This document shows, in pieces, positions 18,451-27,144 of a DNA stretch of 64,000 bases (positions are counted from its first letter, which is position 1; each line of letters starts with the position of its first letter). A model generated the notes under the pieces. It was not told the DNA's origin and ran no database searches. It was given only the letters and a program-made list of their open reading frames with translations. The position numbers were made by a program, and so were the translations under genes. This DNA comes from Alphaproteobacteria bacterium. GTDB taxonomy: Bacteria; Pseudomonadota; Alphaproteobacteria; Caulobacterales; Aquidulcibacteraceae. Location: the NCBI GenBank assembly GCA_016124655.1, contig WGNI01000001.1, positions 496,001-560,000 on the forward strand, read 5' to 3'.

Positions 18451-18529
18451 TTAAAGCATCTTTGTGCGTTCAATGCGATACCCTCGCTTGATCCGGTCCT
18501 CAGATCGCATTGAACGCACGATGCTTTAG
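18451..18529. repeat. Imperfect inverted repeat, second of two, overlapping the fabG stop
   Basis: The left arm at about 18451-18478 (TAAAGCATCTTTGTGCGTTC...) pairs with the right arm at about 18503-18528, again with a 3-base indel. The right arm contains the fabG TAA (18526-18528). The outer ends of both elements share a TAAAGCA sequence, and both continue into a TTCAAT segment, so they look like members of one family. They could stabilise the fabG transcript end or attenuate read-through into acpP. Confidence 0.75.
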
Positions 18530-19266
18530 ATCATGGCCATGCCGCCATTGACGTGCAAGGTCTGGCCGGTGACGTAGGCCGCCGCGTCGCTCCCCAGATA
18601 GGCGATTGCGGCAGCCACATCGGCGCCTTCGCCCAAACGTCCGGCAGGGATGCGGCCCAGCAGCGCGGTTTTTTGCGCTTCGTTCAGCGCGTCGGTCATA
18701 GGCGAGGCGATGAAGCCCGGGGCCACGCAATTGACCGTCACGTTGCGGCTGGCGACCTCCTGGGCCAGCGCCTTGGAGAAGCCGATCATGCCGGCTTTCG
18801 AGGCGGCGTAATTCGCCTGGCCGGGGTTGCCGGTGACGCCGACCACCGAGGTCACGCCGATGATCCGGCCCCAGCGGTTTTTCATCATGTTGCGCAGCGC
18901 GGCGCGCGAGAGCCTGAAGTAAGCCTCCAGATTGATCTTCAGGACGCTTTGCCAGTCCTCATCCTTCATGCGCAGCAGCAGGCCGTCCTTGGTGACGCCG
19001 GCGTTCGACACCAGGATGTCGAGCCGGCCGCCGAGCGCTGTTTCGGCCTGGCCGATCAGGGCGTCGACGGCCGCAGTATCGGAAAGGCTGCAGGGCAGGA
19101 TCGGGCTGTCGTGCGCCATGGTCGCGCGGACGCCCTCCAGCGCCTCGACCCGGGTGCCGGACAGCGCGACGCGCGCGCCTTGGGCATCCAACGCCTTGGC
19201 GATGGCCGAGCCGATGCCGCCGGAGGCGCCGGTGACCAAAGCGGTTTTGCCTTCCAATGAGAACAT
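18526..19266 (-). CDS. fabG: 3-oxoacyl-ACP reductase
   Basis: The 246-residue SDR enzyme has the nucleotide loop GASGGIG (13-19), NAG at 88-90 and the catalytic Ser140, Tyr153 and Lys157 (YAASK). It reduces beta-ketoacyl-ACP with NADPH in each elongation cycle. The stop codon is embedded in an inverted repeat. It follows fabD after 73 bases that contain a perfect hairpin. Confidence 0.96.
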   Translation of the reverse strand: MFSLEGKTALVTGASGGIGSAIAKALDAQGARVALSGTRVEALEGVRATMAHDSPILPCSLSDTAAVDALIGQAETALGGRLDILVSNAGVTKDGLLLRMKDEDWQSVLKINLEAYFRLSRAALRNMMKNRWGRIIGVTSVVGVTGNPGQANYAASKAGMIGFSKALAQEVASRNVTVNCVAPGFIASPMTDALNEAQKTALLGRIPAGRLGEGADVAAAIAYLGSDAAAYVTGQTLHVNGGMAMI

Positions 19267-19307
19267 GGTCGCTCCCCGGGGCGCGGGCGCCCTCGCCCAC
19301 GTCCAAC

Positions 19308-19329
19308 GCCGGGACGAGGGCGTCCCGGC
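19308..19329. repeat. Perfect 9-bp hairpin between fabD and fabG
   Basis: GCCGGGACG (19308-19316), loop AGGG, then CGTCCCGGC (19321-19329) forms a perfect GC-rich stem in the 73-base fabD-fabG spacer. No T-run follows on the transcribed strand, so it is more likely an mRNA-processing or stability element, or a dispersed repeat, than an intrinsic terminator. Confidence 0.6.
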
Positions 19330-19339
19330 TCCAACAACT

Positions 19340-20278
19340 TTACGCCTTCGCGAACGCTTCCAAATCCGCGGGTTCGTTGAGCGCGACGGTTTCGGCGTCC
19401 GGCGCGGTGCGCTTGATCATGCCGGACAATTGCTTGCCGGCGCCGATCTCCACAAACCGCGCGACGCCGCCCTCGCCCGCGAGCCAGGCAACGCTTTCGC
19501 GCCAGCGCACGCGGCCTGTGACCTGCGCCACCAACAGCGCGCGCACCTTGGCCGGTTCGCCGTTCGGGCGCGCGATGACGTTGGCGACGATCGGCGCGGC
19601 CATGGGCAGGATTTCAATCTTGCCCAGCGCTTCGGCCATGGCGTCGGCGGCGGGCTGCATCAGCGGGGAATGAAAGGGCGCGGAGACGCTCAAGGGAATG
19701 GCGCGCACGCCTTTGGTCTTTGCGGCGGCGATCGCGGCATCGACGGCCGCCTTCTCCCCGGAAATCACGACATTGCCGACATTGTTGTCGTTGGCGACAA
19801 CGACCACGCCGGCGGAATGGGCTTCGGCGACGATCGCTTCGGCGGTCTCGACATCGACCTTGCCGATCAAAGCGGCCATTGCGCCCTCGCCTACGGGAAC
19901 CGCCGCTTGCATGGCGTTGCCGCGGATGCGCAGCAGCTTGGCCGCGTCCGTCACGCTGAGCGCGCCCATGGCGGCGAGCGCGGAATATTCGCCGAGCGAA
20001 TGGCCGGCCGCGAACGCGGCGCGGCCCGGCGTGACGGCGAACTCCCGCTCCAGCGCACGCATGGCCGCCAGACTGACCGCCATCAGCGCGGGCTGGGCGT
20101 TGGCGGTCAGCGTCAGCTGATCCTCGGGACCTTCGAAAATGAGTTTGGAGAGCTTCTCCGAGAGGGCGTCGTCGACCTCCTGGAACACTTCACGCGCGGC
20201 GGCGAAGGCGTCGTGCAGCGCCTTGCCCATGCCCGGGGCCTGGCTGCCCTGGCCTGGGAATACGAATGCGGTCGTCAT
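19340..20278 (-). CDS. fabD: Malonyl-CoA:ACP transacylase
   Basis: The 312-residue enzyme shows the FPGQGSQ N-terminus and the nucleophile Ser94 in GHSLGEYSALAA, with the catalytic His in SAPFHSPLM near residue 200. It loads malonyl groups on ACP. It is the first gene of the minus-strand fab block; the region upstream to 20728 has no gene, so its promoter must lie within or near the repeat-rich patch. Confidence 0.96.
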   Translation of the reverse strand: MTTAFVFPGQGSQAPGMGKALHDAFAAAREVFQEVDDALSEKLSKLIFEGPEDQLTLTANAQPALMAVSLAAMRALEREFAVTPGRAAFAAGHSLGEYSALAAMGALSVTDAAKLLRIRGNAMQAAVPVGEGAMAALIGKVDVETAEAIVAEAHSAGVVVVANDNNVGNVVISGEKAAVDAAIAAAKTKGVRAIPLSVSAPFHSPLMQPAADAMAEALGKIEILPMAAPIVANVIARPNGEPAKVRALLVAQVTGRVRWRESVAWLAGEGGVARFVEIGAGKQLSGMIKRTAPDAETVALNEPADLEAFAKA

Positions 20279-20728
20279 GGGCGCGGACTAGTCGAACCCC
20301 GCTTCGGGTTCAAGGTTCAGAAGATGAAGCCGCGATCCTTTGCGCGGCGGAGGCTCCGCCCCTTGCGTCTCGATCGCTGATCGCTCCGAAGCCCATCACG
20401 GGGAAGGACGGCACATCTCGACCGTCGCAGAAAAAACCGCCGTGCTCCCCCGCGAGGGGGAGCTGGCAGCCGTAGGCTGACTGAGGGGGCGGATCGCACT
20501 TCGTGGGCGGCGTTCAATTGCCGCCCCCATCGGTCGCTGCGCGACCACTTCCCCCGCTTGCGGGGGAAGAAAAGCCCATCTTGCGCGGACTTCGGCTTGC
20601 TCCCCCGTTCGCGGGAGAGCTGTCGAGCGTCAGCGAGACTGAGGGGGGCGGCGGCTCCGCCCCTTCCGTCTCGATCGCTCCGCGATCGATCCACCTTCCC
20701 CTCGCGGGGAAGGGCGGCGGTTCGAGCG
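20279..20728. repeat. Gene-free patch built of repeated GC-rich palindromic units
   Basis: About 450 bases upstream of fabD hold no credible gene but several repeat units. A 27-base sequence starting GGCTCCGCCCCTT occurs at 20352-20378 and 20653-20679 with one mismatch. Two related units starting GCTCCCCCG and running to CTGAGGGGG occur at about 20444-20491 and 20599-20649. Perfect hairpins occur at 20549-20568 (TTCCCCCGC-TT-GCGGGGGAA) and 20694-20713 (CCTTCCCC-TCGC-GGGGAAGG). These resemble dispersed intergenic repeats of alphaproteobacteria. Promoters for fabD must be here too. Confidence 0.75.
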
Positions 20729-20965
20729 CTAGAGAGCCAACTTGATCAGGAGAAAGGCCGGGGCCAGGAGCAGGCCGGCGAGGATCAGGCGCGCGCCGAG
20801 CTCATGCTGGCGGCGGCGCTCCTGGCCTTCGCGCACCGTCGATTGGAGCTGATCGTTGCTCCAGTATCCGAAGATCGTCACCGGCGGGACGCGCGACTGC
20901 AGGAACAGCCCCACCGCGCCCAATCCGATAGCCGCCGCAGCGACAAACACATCAAACCAGCCCAT
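20729..20965 (-). CDS. Small membrane protein, unrecognised
   Basis: A 78-residue ORF predicted from the ATG at 20965 has two hydrophobic segments, WFDVFVAAAAIGLGAVGLFL near the N-terminus and LILAGLLLAPAFLLIKLAL at the C-terminus, joined by a charged linker (REGQERRRQHELGAR). This hairpin-like layout and the sensible membrane topology suggest a real protein. There is no obvious ribosome-binding site and the frame continues upstream to 21028. No family was recognised. Confidence 0.5.
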   Translation of the reverse strand: MGWFDVFVAAAAIGLGAVGLFLQSRVPPVTIFGYWSNDQLQSTVREGQERRRQHELGARLILAGLLLAPAFLLIKLAL

Positions 20966-21063
20966 GGCGGCGACGCTGCAGGGAGTCGCGTGCGCGCGCC
21001 ACATCCAGCCCCAAAATTCTGGGGCCAAGTTCCTGTCGGGCGCGCGCCCCTTGATTTCGCCTG

Positions 21064-21157
21064 CCGTTTGTGGCTTCTGCGCGCCTTCGCAAACGGTCCG
21101 TGGTCCTGGAGCATCCGCGTCCAGGAACCGTCGTCTTGCCGGGTTCTTCCTGCCCGG
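21064..21157 (+). promoter_or_regulatory. Structured rpsF leader, possible ribosomal-protein autoregulatory RNA
   Basis: Three stems can form in the leader of the rpsF operon: CCGTTTG (21064-21070) with CAAACGG (21090-21096); GGTCCTGG (21102-21109) with CCAGGAACC (21121-21129), with one bulge; and CCGGG (21139-21143) with CCCGG (21153-21157), ending about 30 bases before the start codon. S6:S18 are known to bind structured rpsF leaders in many bacteria. Whether this leader has the conserved S6:S18 motif cannot be settled by eye. Confidence 0.4.
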
Positions 21158-21186
21158 AAAGCGCCGCGGGCCCAGGGAAGGACATC

Positions 21187-21594
21187 ATGGCTTACTACGA
21201 ACACGTTATTATTGCGCGTCCCGACATCTCGCCCCAGCAGGTCGACGCGCTGGTGGAAGATCTCACCAAAACCATCCAGGACCAGGGCGGACGCGTCGAG
21301 AAATCGGAATATTGGGGCCTGCGCAATCTGGCCTATCGCATCCGCAAGAACCGCAAGGGTCATTACGCGCTGTTGAACATCGACGCGCCGGCCGCGGTGA
21401 TGCAGGAGCTGGAGCGGCGTCAGCTGATCAGCGAAGACGTGATGCGGTTTCTCACCATTCGCGTCGATGAACTCGATCCGGAGCCCTCGCCGGTCCTGGC
21501 GCGTCGCGACCGCGATGAGCGCCGCCGCGCGCGCCGTGAAGGCCGCGACGATGACGGCGCAGGTTCGGATTCAGACTCCGAAACGGAGAATTAA
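21187..21594 (+). CDS. rpsF: 30S ribosomal protein S6
   Basis: The 135-residue protein begins [15 protein letters not shown] and contains [19 protein letters not shown], both typical of bS6. The C-terminus is a charged, partly Asp/Glu/Arg-rich tail (about residues 100-135), longer than in E. coli as in other alphaproteobacteria. AAGGAC lies 4 bases upstream of the ATG. It heads the rpsF-rpsR-rplI operon. Confidence 0.97.
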   Translation: MAYYEHVIIARPDISPQQVDALVEDLTKTIQDQGGRVEKSEYWGLRNLAYRIRKNRKGHYALLNIDAPAAVMQELERRQLISEDVMRFLTIRVDELDPEPSPVLARRDRDERRRARREGRDDDGAGSDSDSETEN

Positions 21595-21597
21595 GCG

Positions 21598-21864
21598 ATG
21601 TCCAAGAACACCAACAAGATCAACATCGCCAACATCCCGGCGCGCCGCCCGTTCGGACGCCGGCGTAAGGTGTGCCCGTTCTCCGGCGCCGGATCGCCGA
21701 AGATCGACTACAAGGACGTGAAGCTGCTGCAGCGCTTCATTTCCGAGCGCGGCAAGATCGTGCCGTCGCGCATCACCGCGGTGTCGCAGAAGAAGCAGCG
21801 CGAACTGGCGCGCGCGATCAAGCGCGCGCGCTACATGGCGCTTCTGCCGTACGCTGTTCAGTAA
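21598..21864 (+). CDS. rpsR: 30S ribosomal protein S18
   Basis: The 88-residue basic protein contains the family core [19 protein letters not shown] and [20 protein letters not shown]. It binds S6 on the small-subunit platform. It starts 3 bases after the rpsF stop. Confidence 0.97.
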   Translation: MSKNTNKINIANIPARRPFGRRRKVCPFSGAGSPKIDYKDVKLLQRFISERGKIVPSRITAVSQKKQRELARAIKRARYMALLPYAVQ

Positions 21865-21876
21865 GGATCGCCGGTC

Positions 21877-22467
21877 ATGGAAATCATCCTGCTTGAGCGC
21901 GTCGAAAATCTCGGCGGCATCGGCGACGTGGTGAAGGTGCGTGCGGGCTTTGCGCGCAATTACCTGTTGCCGAACCGCAAGGCGCTGCGCGCCACCGACG
22001 CCAACAAAAAAGTGTTCGAAGCGCAGCGCGCCGACATCGAAGCGCGCAACGCCGAAGCCCGCGCCGCGGCCGGCAAGAATTCCGAAGTCATCGACGGAAA
22101 GTCTTACGTGCTGATCCGGCAGGCCGGCGAATCCGGCCAGCTTTATGGATCGGTCTCCGCGCGCGACATCGCCGACGCGATCGCCGCGGATGCGCCGAAG
22201 GGCTTTGATCTCGCGCGCAGCGCGGTCGTCCTGGACAAGCCGATCAAGACGATCGGCGTGCACCAGGTGCGGGTGCGGCTGCATGCGGAAGTGTCGGCCA
22301 ATGTGTCGATCAATGTGGCCCGCTCCACCGACGAGGCCGAGCGCCAGGCGCGCGGCGAAGACGTCGTTGCGTCGGCCCTGGAAGAGCAGCGCGCGCAGAC
22401 CGACGCCCAGGCCCAGGAACTCGCGGCGGCCTCCATCGCCAATGAGCCGAGCCCGCGCGACGAGTAA
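21877..22467 (+). CDS. rplI: 50S ribosomal protein L9
   Basis: The 196-residue protein has the N-terminal domain [19 protein letters not shown] with RKALRAT at the start of the long connecting helix, and a C-terminal rRNA-binding domain. It exceeds the usual 150 residues through an acidic, Ala/Gln-rich C-terminal tail (about 150-196), an extension seen in other alphaproteobacteria. It follows rpsR after 12 bases. Confidence 0.96.
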   Translation: MEIILLERVENLGGIGDVVKVRAGFARNYLLPNRKALRATDANKKVFEAQRADIEARNAEARAAAGKNSEVIDGKSYVLIRQAGESGQLYGSVSARDIADAIAADAPKGFDLARSAVVLDKPIKTIGVHQVRVRLHAEVSANVSINVARSTDEAERQARGEDVVASALEEQRAQTDAQAQELAAASIANEPSPRDE

Positions 22468-22580
22468 TCCCAAGCGATCAGGGTCATGCATGGGCGTGCG
22501 CCTGTGCATGGCTCGTTTCGATCTCTGAATAAGGCCGGGCGCGTAACGAAGGGCGGTCCGAATCGCGCAATAAGCGGGCC

Positions 22581-24074
22581 ATGTCCGCTGACGGTTCGCT
22601 CGCCCTCGCCCAGCCCGCACCTGCGCCCGCGCGCGCCGCGCCCCACAATCTGGAGGCCGAACAGGGCCTGCTCGGGGCGCTCTTGTTCGACAATGAAATC
22701 TACAACCGGCTGAACCGGCCGCTGCGCGCGGAGCATTTCTACGATCCGGTGCACGGGCGCATCTGGACCGCGGTGTCGATGATGATCGAGGGCGGGCGCC
22801 TCGCGGACGGCGTGACGTTGCGCGAGCGCTTCGCCAAGGACGGCGGCCTCGCGGAAATCGGCGGCGCGGCCTACATCCTGACGCTTCTGGAAAACGCCGC
22901 GCGGCTTTCCGTGCACGCCCAGGAATACGCCGACATCATCTATGACCTGGCGCTGCGGCGTCAGCTCATCCGCATCGGCGAGGAAATCTCAGCGCTCGCG
23001 CAGGACCCGCCCGACGGCGCCGACGCCGATCACATCATCGAGGAGAGCGAACGCACGCTGGCCTCGCTTGCGGAAACCGGCGCCGCGTCAAAAGGCTTCA
23101 ATCCGTTTGCGGTGGCGGTGTCGCAATCGATCGACGTGGCGGCGGCGGCTTATGAACGCAAATCCGATGTTTCGGGGCTCTCGACCGGTTTTTCCGATCT
23201 GGATTTGAAACTGGGCGGATTGCATCCATCCGATCTCATCATCCTCGCGGGGCGGCCCTCGATGGGAAAAACCGCGCTCGTCACCAACATCGCCTATCAG
23301 GTCGCGCTGGCGCGGCTGAAGGCGATGGAGACGGGCGATGTCGACAACGCGCAAAATCCCGGCGGGACGGTTGCGTTCTTCTCGCTGGAAATGTCGTCGG
23401 AGCAATTGGCGACGCGCTTGCTTTCAGATGCGGCGGAAATCGAGAGCGACAAGATCCGCCGCGGCCACATCTCGAAGACGGAGTATGAGCGGCTGTTGGA
23501 GAAGTCCGCCGAGCTGCAGCGCCTGCCGCTGCACATCGACGAGACCGGCGCGATCTCCATCGGTCAGCTGCATACGCGCGCGCGGCGGCTCAAGCGCACC
23601 GAGGGGCTTGATCTCATCATCGTGGACTATCTGCAGCTTGTGACGTCGAACACGCGGCGCGGCGATGGGCGGGTGCAGGAGGTGTCGGAAATCACCCAGG
23701 GCCTGAAGGCGATGGCGAAGGACCTCGCGGTGCCTGTCATCGCGCTGTCGCAGCTCTCGCGTCAGGTCGAAATGCGCGAGGACAAGCGGCCGCAATTGTC
23801 GGACCTCAGGGAATCCGGCTCCATCGAACAGGATGCGGACGCGGTGCTGTTCGTCTTCCGCGAAAGCTATTATCTGGAGCGCGCCGAGCCGCGATCGGGC
23901 ACGGACGAGCACTTCGCCTGGCAGCGCCAATTGGCCGAGGTGCACAACACCGCCGAAGTGATTATCGGCAAACAGCGTCACGGCCCCATCGGTACAGCGA
24001 GGCTCTTTTTTGACAGCCGATACACCCGCTTCGGAAATCTCGACCGCCGCCACCCCGGCCGCGACGACGGGTGA
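22581..24074 (+). CDS. dnaB: Replicative DNA helicase
   Basis: The 497-residue protein has the N-terminal DnaB domain beginning PHNLEAEQGLLGALL and the RecA-type ATPase domain with Walker A GRPSMGKTA (about residue 225), Walker B LIIVDYLQL and the SQLSRQVE.R motif. It unwinds DNA ahead of the replication fork. No intein or insertion is seen. Its last 65 bases overlap the start of alr in another frame. Confidence 0.97.
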   Translation: MSADGSLALAQPAPAPARAAPHNLEAEQGLLGALLFDNEIYNRLNRPLRAEHFYDPVHGRIWTAVSMMIEGGRLADGVTLRERFAKDGGLAEIGGAAYILTLLENAARLSVHAQEYADIIYDLALRRQLIRIGEEISALAQDPPDGADADHIIEESERTLASLAETGAASKGFNPFAVAVSQSIDVAAAAYERKSDVSGLSTGFSDLDLKLGGLHPSDLIILAGRPSMGKTALVTNIAYQVALARLKAMETGDVDNAQNPGGTVAFFSLEMSSEQLATRLLSDAAEIESDKIRRGHISKTEYERLLEKSAELQRLPLHIDETGAISIGQLHTRARRLKRTEGLDLIIVDYLQLVTSNTRRGDGRVQEVSEITQGLKAMAKDLAVPVIALSQLSRQVEMREDKRPQLSDLRESGSIEQDADAVLFVFRESYYLERAEPRSGTDEHFAWQRQLAEVHNTAEVIIGKQRHGPIGTARLFFDSRYTRFGNLDRRHPGRDDG

Positions 24075-25137
24075 GCCCGCGCGCGCGGCGCGGGTCACGA
24101 TTGACGCAGCGGCCATCGCGGAGAACTGGCGGCGGATCGCGCGGATCGCGGAAGGCGCGGAAACCGCCGCGGCGATCAAGGCCGACGCCTACGGGCTGGG
24201 GATCGAGACGGCCGCTCCGGCGCTGGCGGCAGCGGGCTGCTGGACCTTCTTCGTCGCCGCGCATGGCGAGGGCCTGAAACTGCGCGCCGTGCTGGGCCAG
24301 GGCCCGCGCATCATCGTGCTCAATGGGCCTGCGCCGGAGACCACGCAGTCCATGCTGGACGCCGGGCTGACGCCGGCGCTGAACACGCTGGCGCAAATCC
24401 AGATCTGGCGCGCGGCTGCGCCGCATGCGCCGGCGGTGGCGCACATCGACACCGGCATGAACCGGCTTGGCCTGCCGCTGGACGCTGTCGGCGCAGCGGC
24501 CGATGCGCTGGGGGATCAGCCGCTGGCGCTGGTGATCAGCCATCTGGCGTGCAGCGAAGACCCCAGCCACCCGCTCAACGCGCGGCAACTCGCCCGCTTT
24601 CAGGTCGCACAGGACAGCTTCGGCCCGGGCAAGCGGAGCCTTGCGGCCTCGGGCGGCGCGTTCATGGGGCCGCGATTTCGTTTCGACATGGTGCGGCCGG
24701 GCGTGGCGCTCTACGGCGGCTCGCCCTTCACGGCGGATCATCCCGATCTTGTGACCTGCGCGCGCATCACCGCGCCGGTTCTGCAAGTGCGCGAGGTCAC
24801 GGCAGGCGAGAGCTTCGGATATGGCGCCACGGCCGTCGCGGAAACGCCGATGCGGACGGCAACCGTTGCGCTCGGCTACGCCGACGGCTTCTTGCGCAGC
24901 GCGGCAGGGCGCGGTTATGGGGTGCACGAGGGCGCGCGGCTTCCAGTCTTAGGGCGGGTCTCCATGGACCTTTTGATCCTGGACGCACGCACGGCGCCGG
25001 AGCTTCAAGCGGGGATGCAGGTGGAGTTTTTGGGCGATCAGGCGCGCCTTCATGATGTGGCCGCAGCGTTCGACACGGCGGCGTATGAAGTGCTGACGAC
25101 GTTCGTCGGCGCCGCGCGGAGACCGGCGGTTTGCTGA
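24010..25137 (+). CDS. alr: Alanine racemase
   Basis: The 375-residue PLP enzyme has the cofactor lysine at about residue 57 in AAIKADAYGLG and the second-subunit Tyr region ESFGYGAT. HIDTGMNRLGL and VRPGVALYGG are further family blocks. It makes D-alanine for peptidoglycan. The only usable start is TTG at 24010, with GAGG at 23999-24002 (7-base spacing), placing initiation inside dnaB. No ATG or GTG is available before the conserved domain, so the non-canonical start is well supported. Confidence 0.93.
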   Translation: MTADTPASEISTAATPAATTGEPARAARVTIDAAAIAENWRRIARIAEGAETAAAIKADAYGLGIETAAPALAAAGCWTFFVAAHGEGLKLRAVLGQGPRIIVLNGPAPETTQSMLDAGLTPALNTLAQIQIWRAAAPHAPAVAHIDTGMNRLGLPLDAVGAAADALGDQPLALVISHLACSEDPSHPLNARQLARFQVAQDSFGPGKRSLAASGGAFMGPRFRFDMVRPGVALYGGSPFTADHPDLVTCARITAPVLQVREVTAGESFGYGATAVAETPMRTATVALGYADGFLRSAAGRGYGVHEGARLPVLGRVSMDLLILDARTAPELQAGMQVEFLGDQARLHDVAAAFDTAAYEVLTTFVGAARRPAVC

Positions 25138-25904
25138 ATTGGATTCGACAAGTCGGCCGCGGAGTGATTGCGCTCCTGCGCGAGAGCGGACGGTTCGCGA
25201 CGTTCGTCGCGCAGGCCATCGCGTCGGTGTTCACGCCGCCGCTCTATCTTTCGCAGCTTGCGCGCCAGGCGCTGAGCATCGGCTATTTTTCGCTGCCGCT
25301 GATCGGCCTGACCGCCGTGTTCATCGGGGCTGCGCTGGCGCTCAACATCTATACCGGCGGCGCGCGCTTCAACGCCGAACAATTCGTCCCGAACATCGTC
25401 GTGCTGGGCATCACGCGCGAGCTTGGGCCAGTGCTGGCGGGTCTGATGCTGGCGGGGCGCGTGAGCGCGGGGATCGCCGCTGAGATCGGCACGATGCGCG
25501 TGACCGAACAGATCGATGCGATGACGACGCTGTCGACCGATCCGTTCAAGTTTCTGGTCGCGCCGCGGCTGATCGCTGCGACGCTTGGCCTGCCGCTGCT
25601 GGTGCTGGTCGCCGATACGATCGGCGTGATGGGCGGGTATCTGGTGGCGATCAATTCGCTGGGCTTCAACGGCTCGATCTATCTGCGCAACACGCTCGAT
25701 TTCCTGGAATCGCAGGACGTGCTGTTGGGCGTATGGAAGGCGGCGGCGTTCGGCTTCATCATCGCGGCCGTGGGCTGCTATCAGGGCTACCGGTCCGCGG
25801 GCGGCGCGCTCGGCGTCGGCCGCGCGGCGACGAATGCGGTGGTCGGCGCGACGGTGCTGATCCTGGCGACGAATTATCTGATGACGGCGTTTTTCGTGGA
25901 ATGA
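25131..25904 (+). CDS. MlaE-family ABC transporter permease
   Basis: The 257-residue membrane protein has five to six hydrophobic segments and the MlaE core ITRELGPVLAGLMLAGRVSAGIAAEIGTMRVTEQIDAM. In E. coli MlaE pairs with MlaF in phospholipid transport between the membranes. The predicted TTG start at 25131 overlaps the alr stop. Its own stop overlaps the start of the ATPase. No MlaD, MlaB or MlaC homologue is beside it. Confidence 0.88.
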   Translation: MLNWIRQVGRGVIALLRESGRFATFVAQAIASVFTPPLYLSQLARQALSIGYFSLPLIGLTAVFIGAALALNIYTGGARFNAEQFVPNIVVLGITRELGPVLAGLMLAGRVSAGIAAEIGTMRVTEQIDAMTTLSTDPFKFLVAPRLIAATLGLPLLVLVADTIGVMGGYLVAINSLGFNGSIYLRNTLDFLESQDVLLGVWKAAAFGFIIAAVGCYQGYRSAGGALGVGRAATNAVVGATVLILATNYLMTAFFVE

Positions 25905-26662
25905 ACCCGAAGCTTGCGCTCCGCGGCCTGAAAAAGGCCTTCGGCCCGAAGGTCGTGCTCGACGGGCTCGATCTCGATCTCGCGGCGGGTCAATCGCTGG
26001 TGATCATCGGCGGATCGGGCGTGGGGAAATCCGTCACGATCAAATGCGCGCTGGGCCTCATCAAGCCGGACGACGGCCAGGTTCTGCTGGACGGCAAGGT
26101 GATCACCAATGCGCGCGGCCAGGAGCGGCAGCTGGCGCTGCGCCAGTTCGGCATGCTGTTCCAGGGCGCGGCGCTGTTTGATTCCTTGTCGATCTGGGAA
26201 AATGTCGCGTTTCGCCTGCTCTATGCCGACGGCGTTGGGCGCGCGGAGGCGCGCGAACGCGCGATCGAAACCATGCGCCGGGTGCGGCTGGCGCCGGAGA
26301 CAGCGGATCTGCGGCCGATCGAACTCTCCGGCGGCATGCAAAAGCGCGCGGGCCTCGCGCGCGCGATCATCGCCAAACCGCAGATCATCTTTTTCGACGA
26401 ACCGACGACGGGGCTTGATCCCATCACGGCGGACGCGATCAACGATTTGATTGTCGAGATGGTGAAAGACCTCGGCTGCGCGGCGCTGTCGATCACGCAC
26501 GACATGGCCAGCGCGCGAAAGATCGCCGACGACATCGCCATGATCCATCAGGGCAAAATCATCTGGCGCGGGCCCGCCGCCTCGGTCGATTCCAGCGGCA
26601 ACGCTTACGTCGAGCAATTCGTGCATGGCCGTGCGGTAGGGCCGATCCAGGCGGTGGTGTGA
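25901..26662 (+). CDS. MlaF-family ABC transporter ATP-binding protein
   Basis: The 253-residue ATPase has Walker A GGSGVGKSV, signature LSGGMQKRAGLARAI and Walker B IIFFDEPTTGLD, with the H-loop ITHDM. GGM in the signature and FGMLFQGAALFDSLSIWENV are typical of the Mla/Ttg2A ATPases. The ATG at 25901 overlaps the permease stop, so the pair is coupled. Phospholipid or sterol-like lipid transport is the family role; the exact cargo is inferred. Confidence 0.9.
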   Translation: MNPKLALRGLKKAFGPKVVLDGLDLDLAAGQSLVIIGGSGVGKSVTIKCALGLIKPDDGQVLLDGKVITNARGQERQLALRQFGMLFQGAALFDSLSIWENVAFRLLYADGVGRAEARERAIETMRRVRLAPETADLRPIELSGGMQKRAGLARAIIAKPQIIFFDEPTTGLDPITADAINDLIVEMVKDLGCAALSITHDMASARKIADDIAMIHQGKIIWRGPAASVDSSGNAYVEQFVHGRAVGPIQAVV

Positions 26663-26679
26663 TTGCGGGAGGCGGGACC

Positions 26680-27075
26680 ATGATACGCGGCTCATGCTAT
26701 TGCGGCGCGGTTGTGTTCGAACTTGCCGCTCAGCCTTCGATGAAGGCGACGTGCCATTGCTCGCGCTGCAGAAAGGCCGGGTCGAGCACGTTCGTGTTCG
26801 TCAAGGCCGCGGATTTTCGCTGGATCCAGGGCGAGGACAATGTGCAGCGCTTTGCGCCTACTCCGCCGTTCACCTTTGGCCGCGCCTTCTGCAAGACCTG
26901 CGGCACCGCGCTTGGAGAACCTGGAGCGGGCGACACCTTCCCGATCTCCGCCCATGCGCTGGATGACGATCCGGGCGTGCGCAACCGGTTTCATGAATTC
27001 GTCGCCGATAAACCGGCCTGGTACGACATCGCCGACGACGCCAAGCAGTTTGCCGGCCATCCGCAGAAAAGCTGA
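26680..27075 (+). CDS. GFA (glutathione-dependent formaldehyde-activating) family protein
   Basis: About 131 residues with the Zn-binding pattern of the Gfa/CENP-V family: GSCYCGAV, ATCHCSRCRKA and FCKTCGT, i.e. paired Cys clusters. Some members promote S-hydroxymethylglutathione formation; most are uncharacterised. The ATG at 26680 is preferred because GGGAGG lies about 7 bases upstream; a GTG at 26659 overlapping mlaF is also in frame. Confidence 0.88.
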   Translation: MIRGSCYCGAVVFELAAQPSMKATCHCSRCRKAGSSTFVFVKAADFRWIQGEDNVQRFAPTPPFTFGRAFCKTCGTALGEPGAGDTFPISAHALDDDPGVRNRFHEFVADKPAWYDIADDAKQFAGHPQKS

Positions 27076-27144
27076 CGCGCCAACGCGCTTCTCAACGCTC
27101 GGGACGCCGCGCCCGAATCCGGGGATACGAGCCGGAGCTGAGCC

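Noticed and set aside
20344-20713. Possible CRISPR array
   Set aside because: Repeats are few, unequal in length and not regularly spaced.
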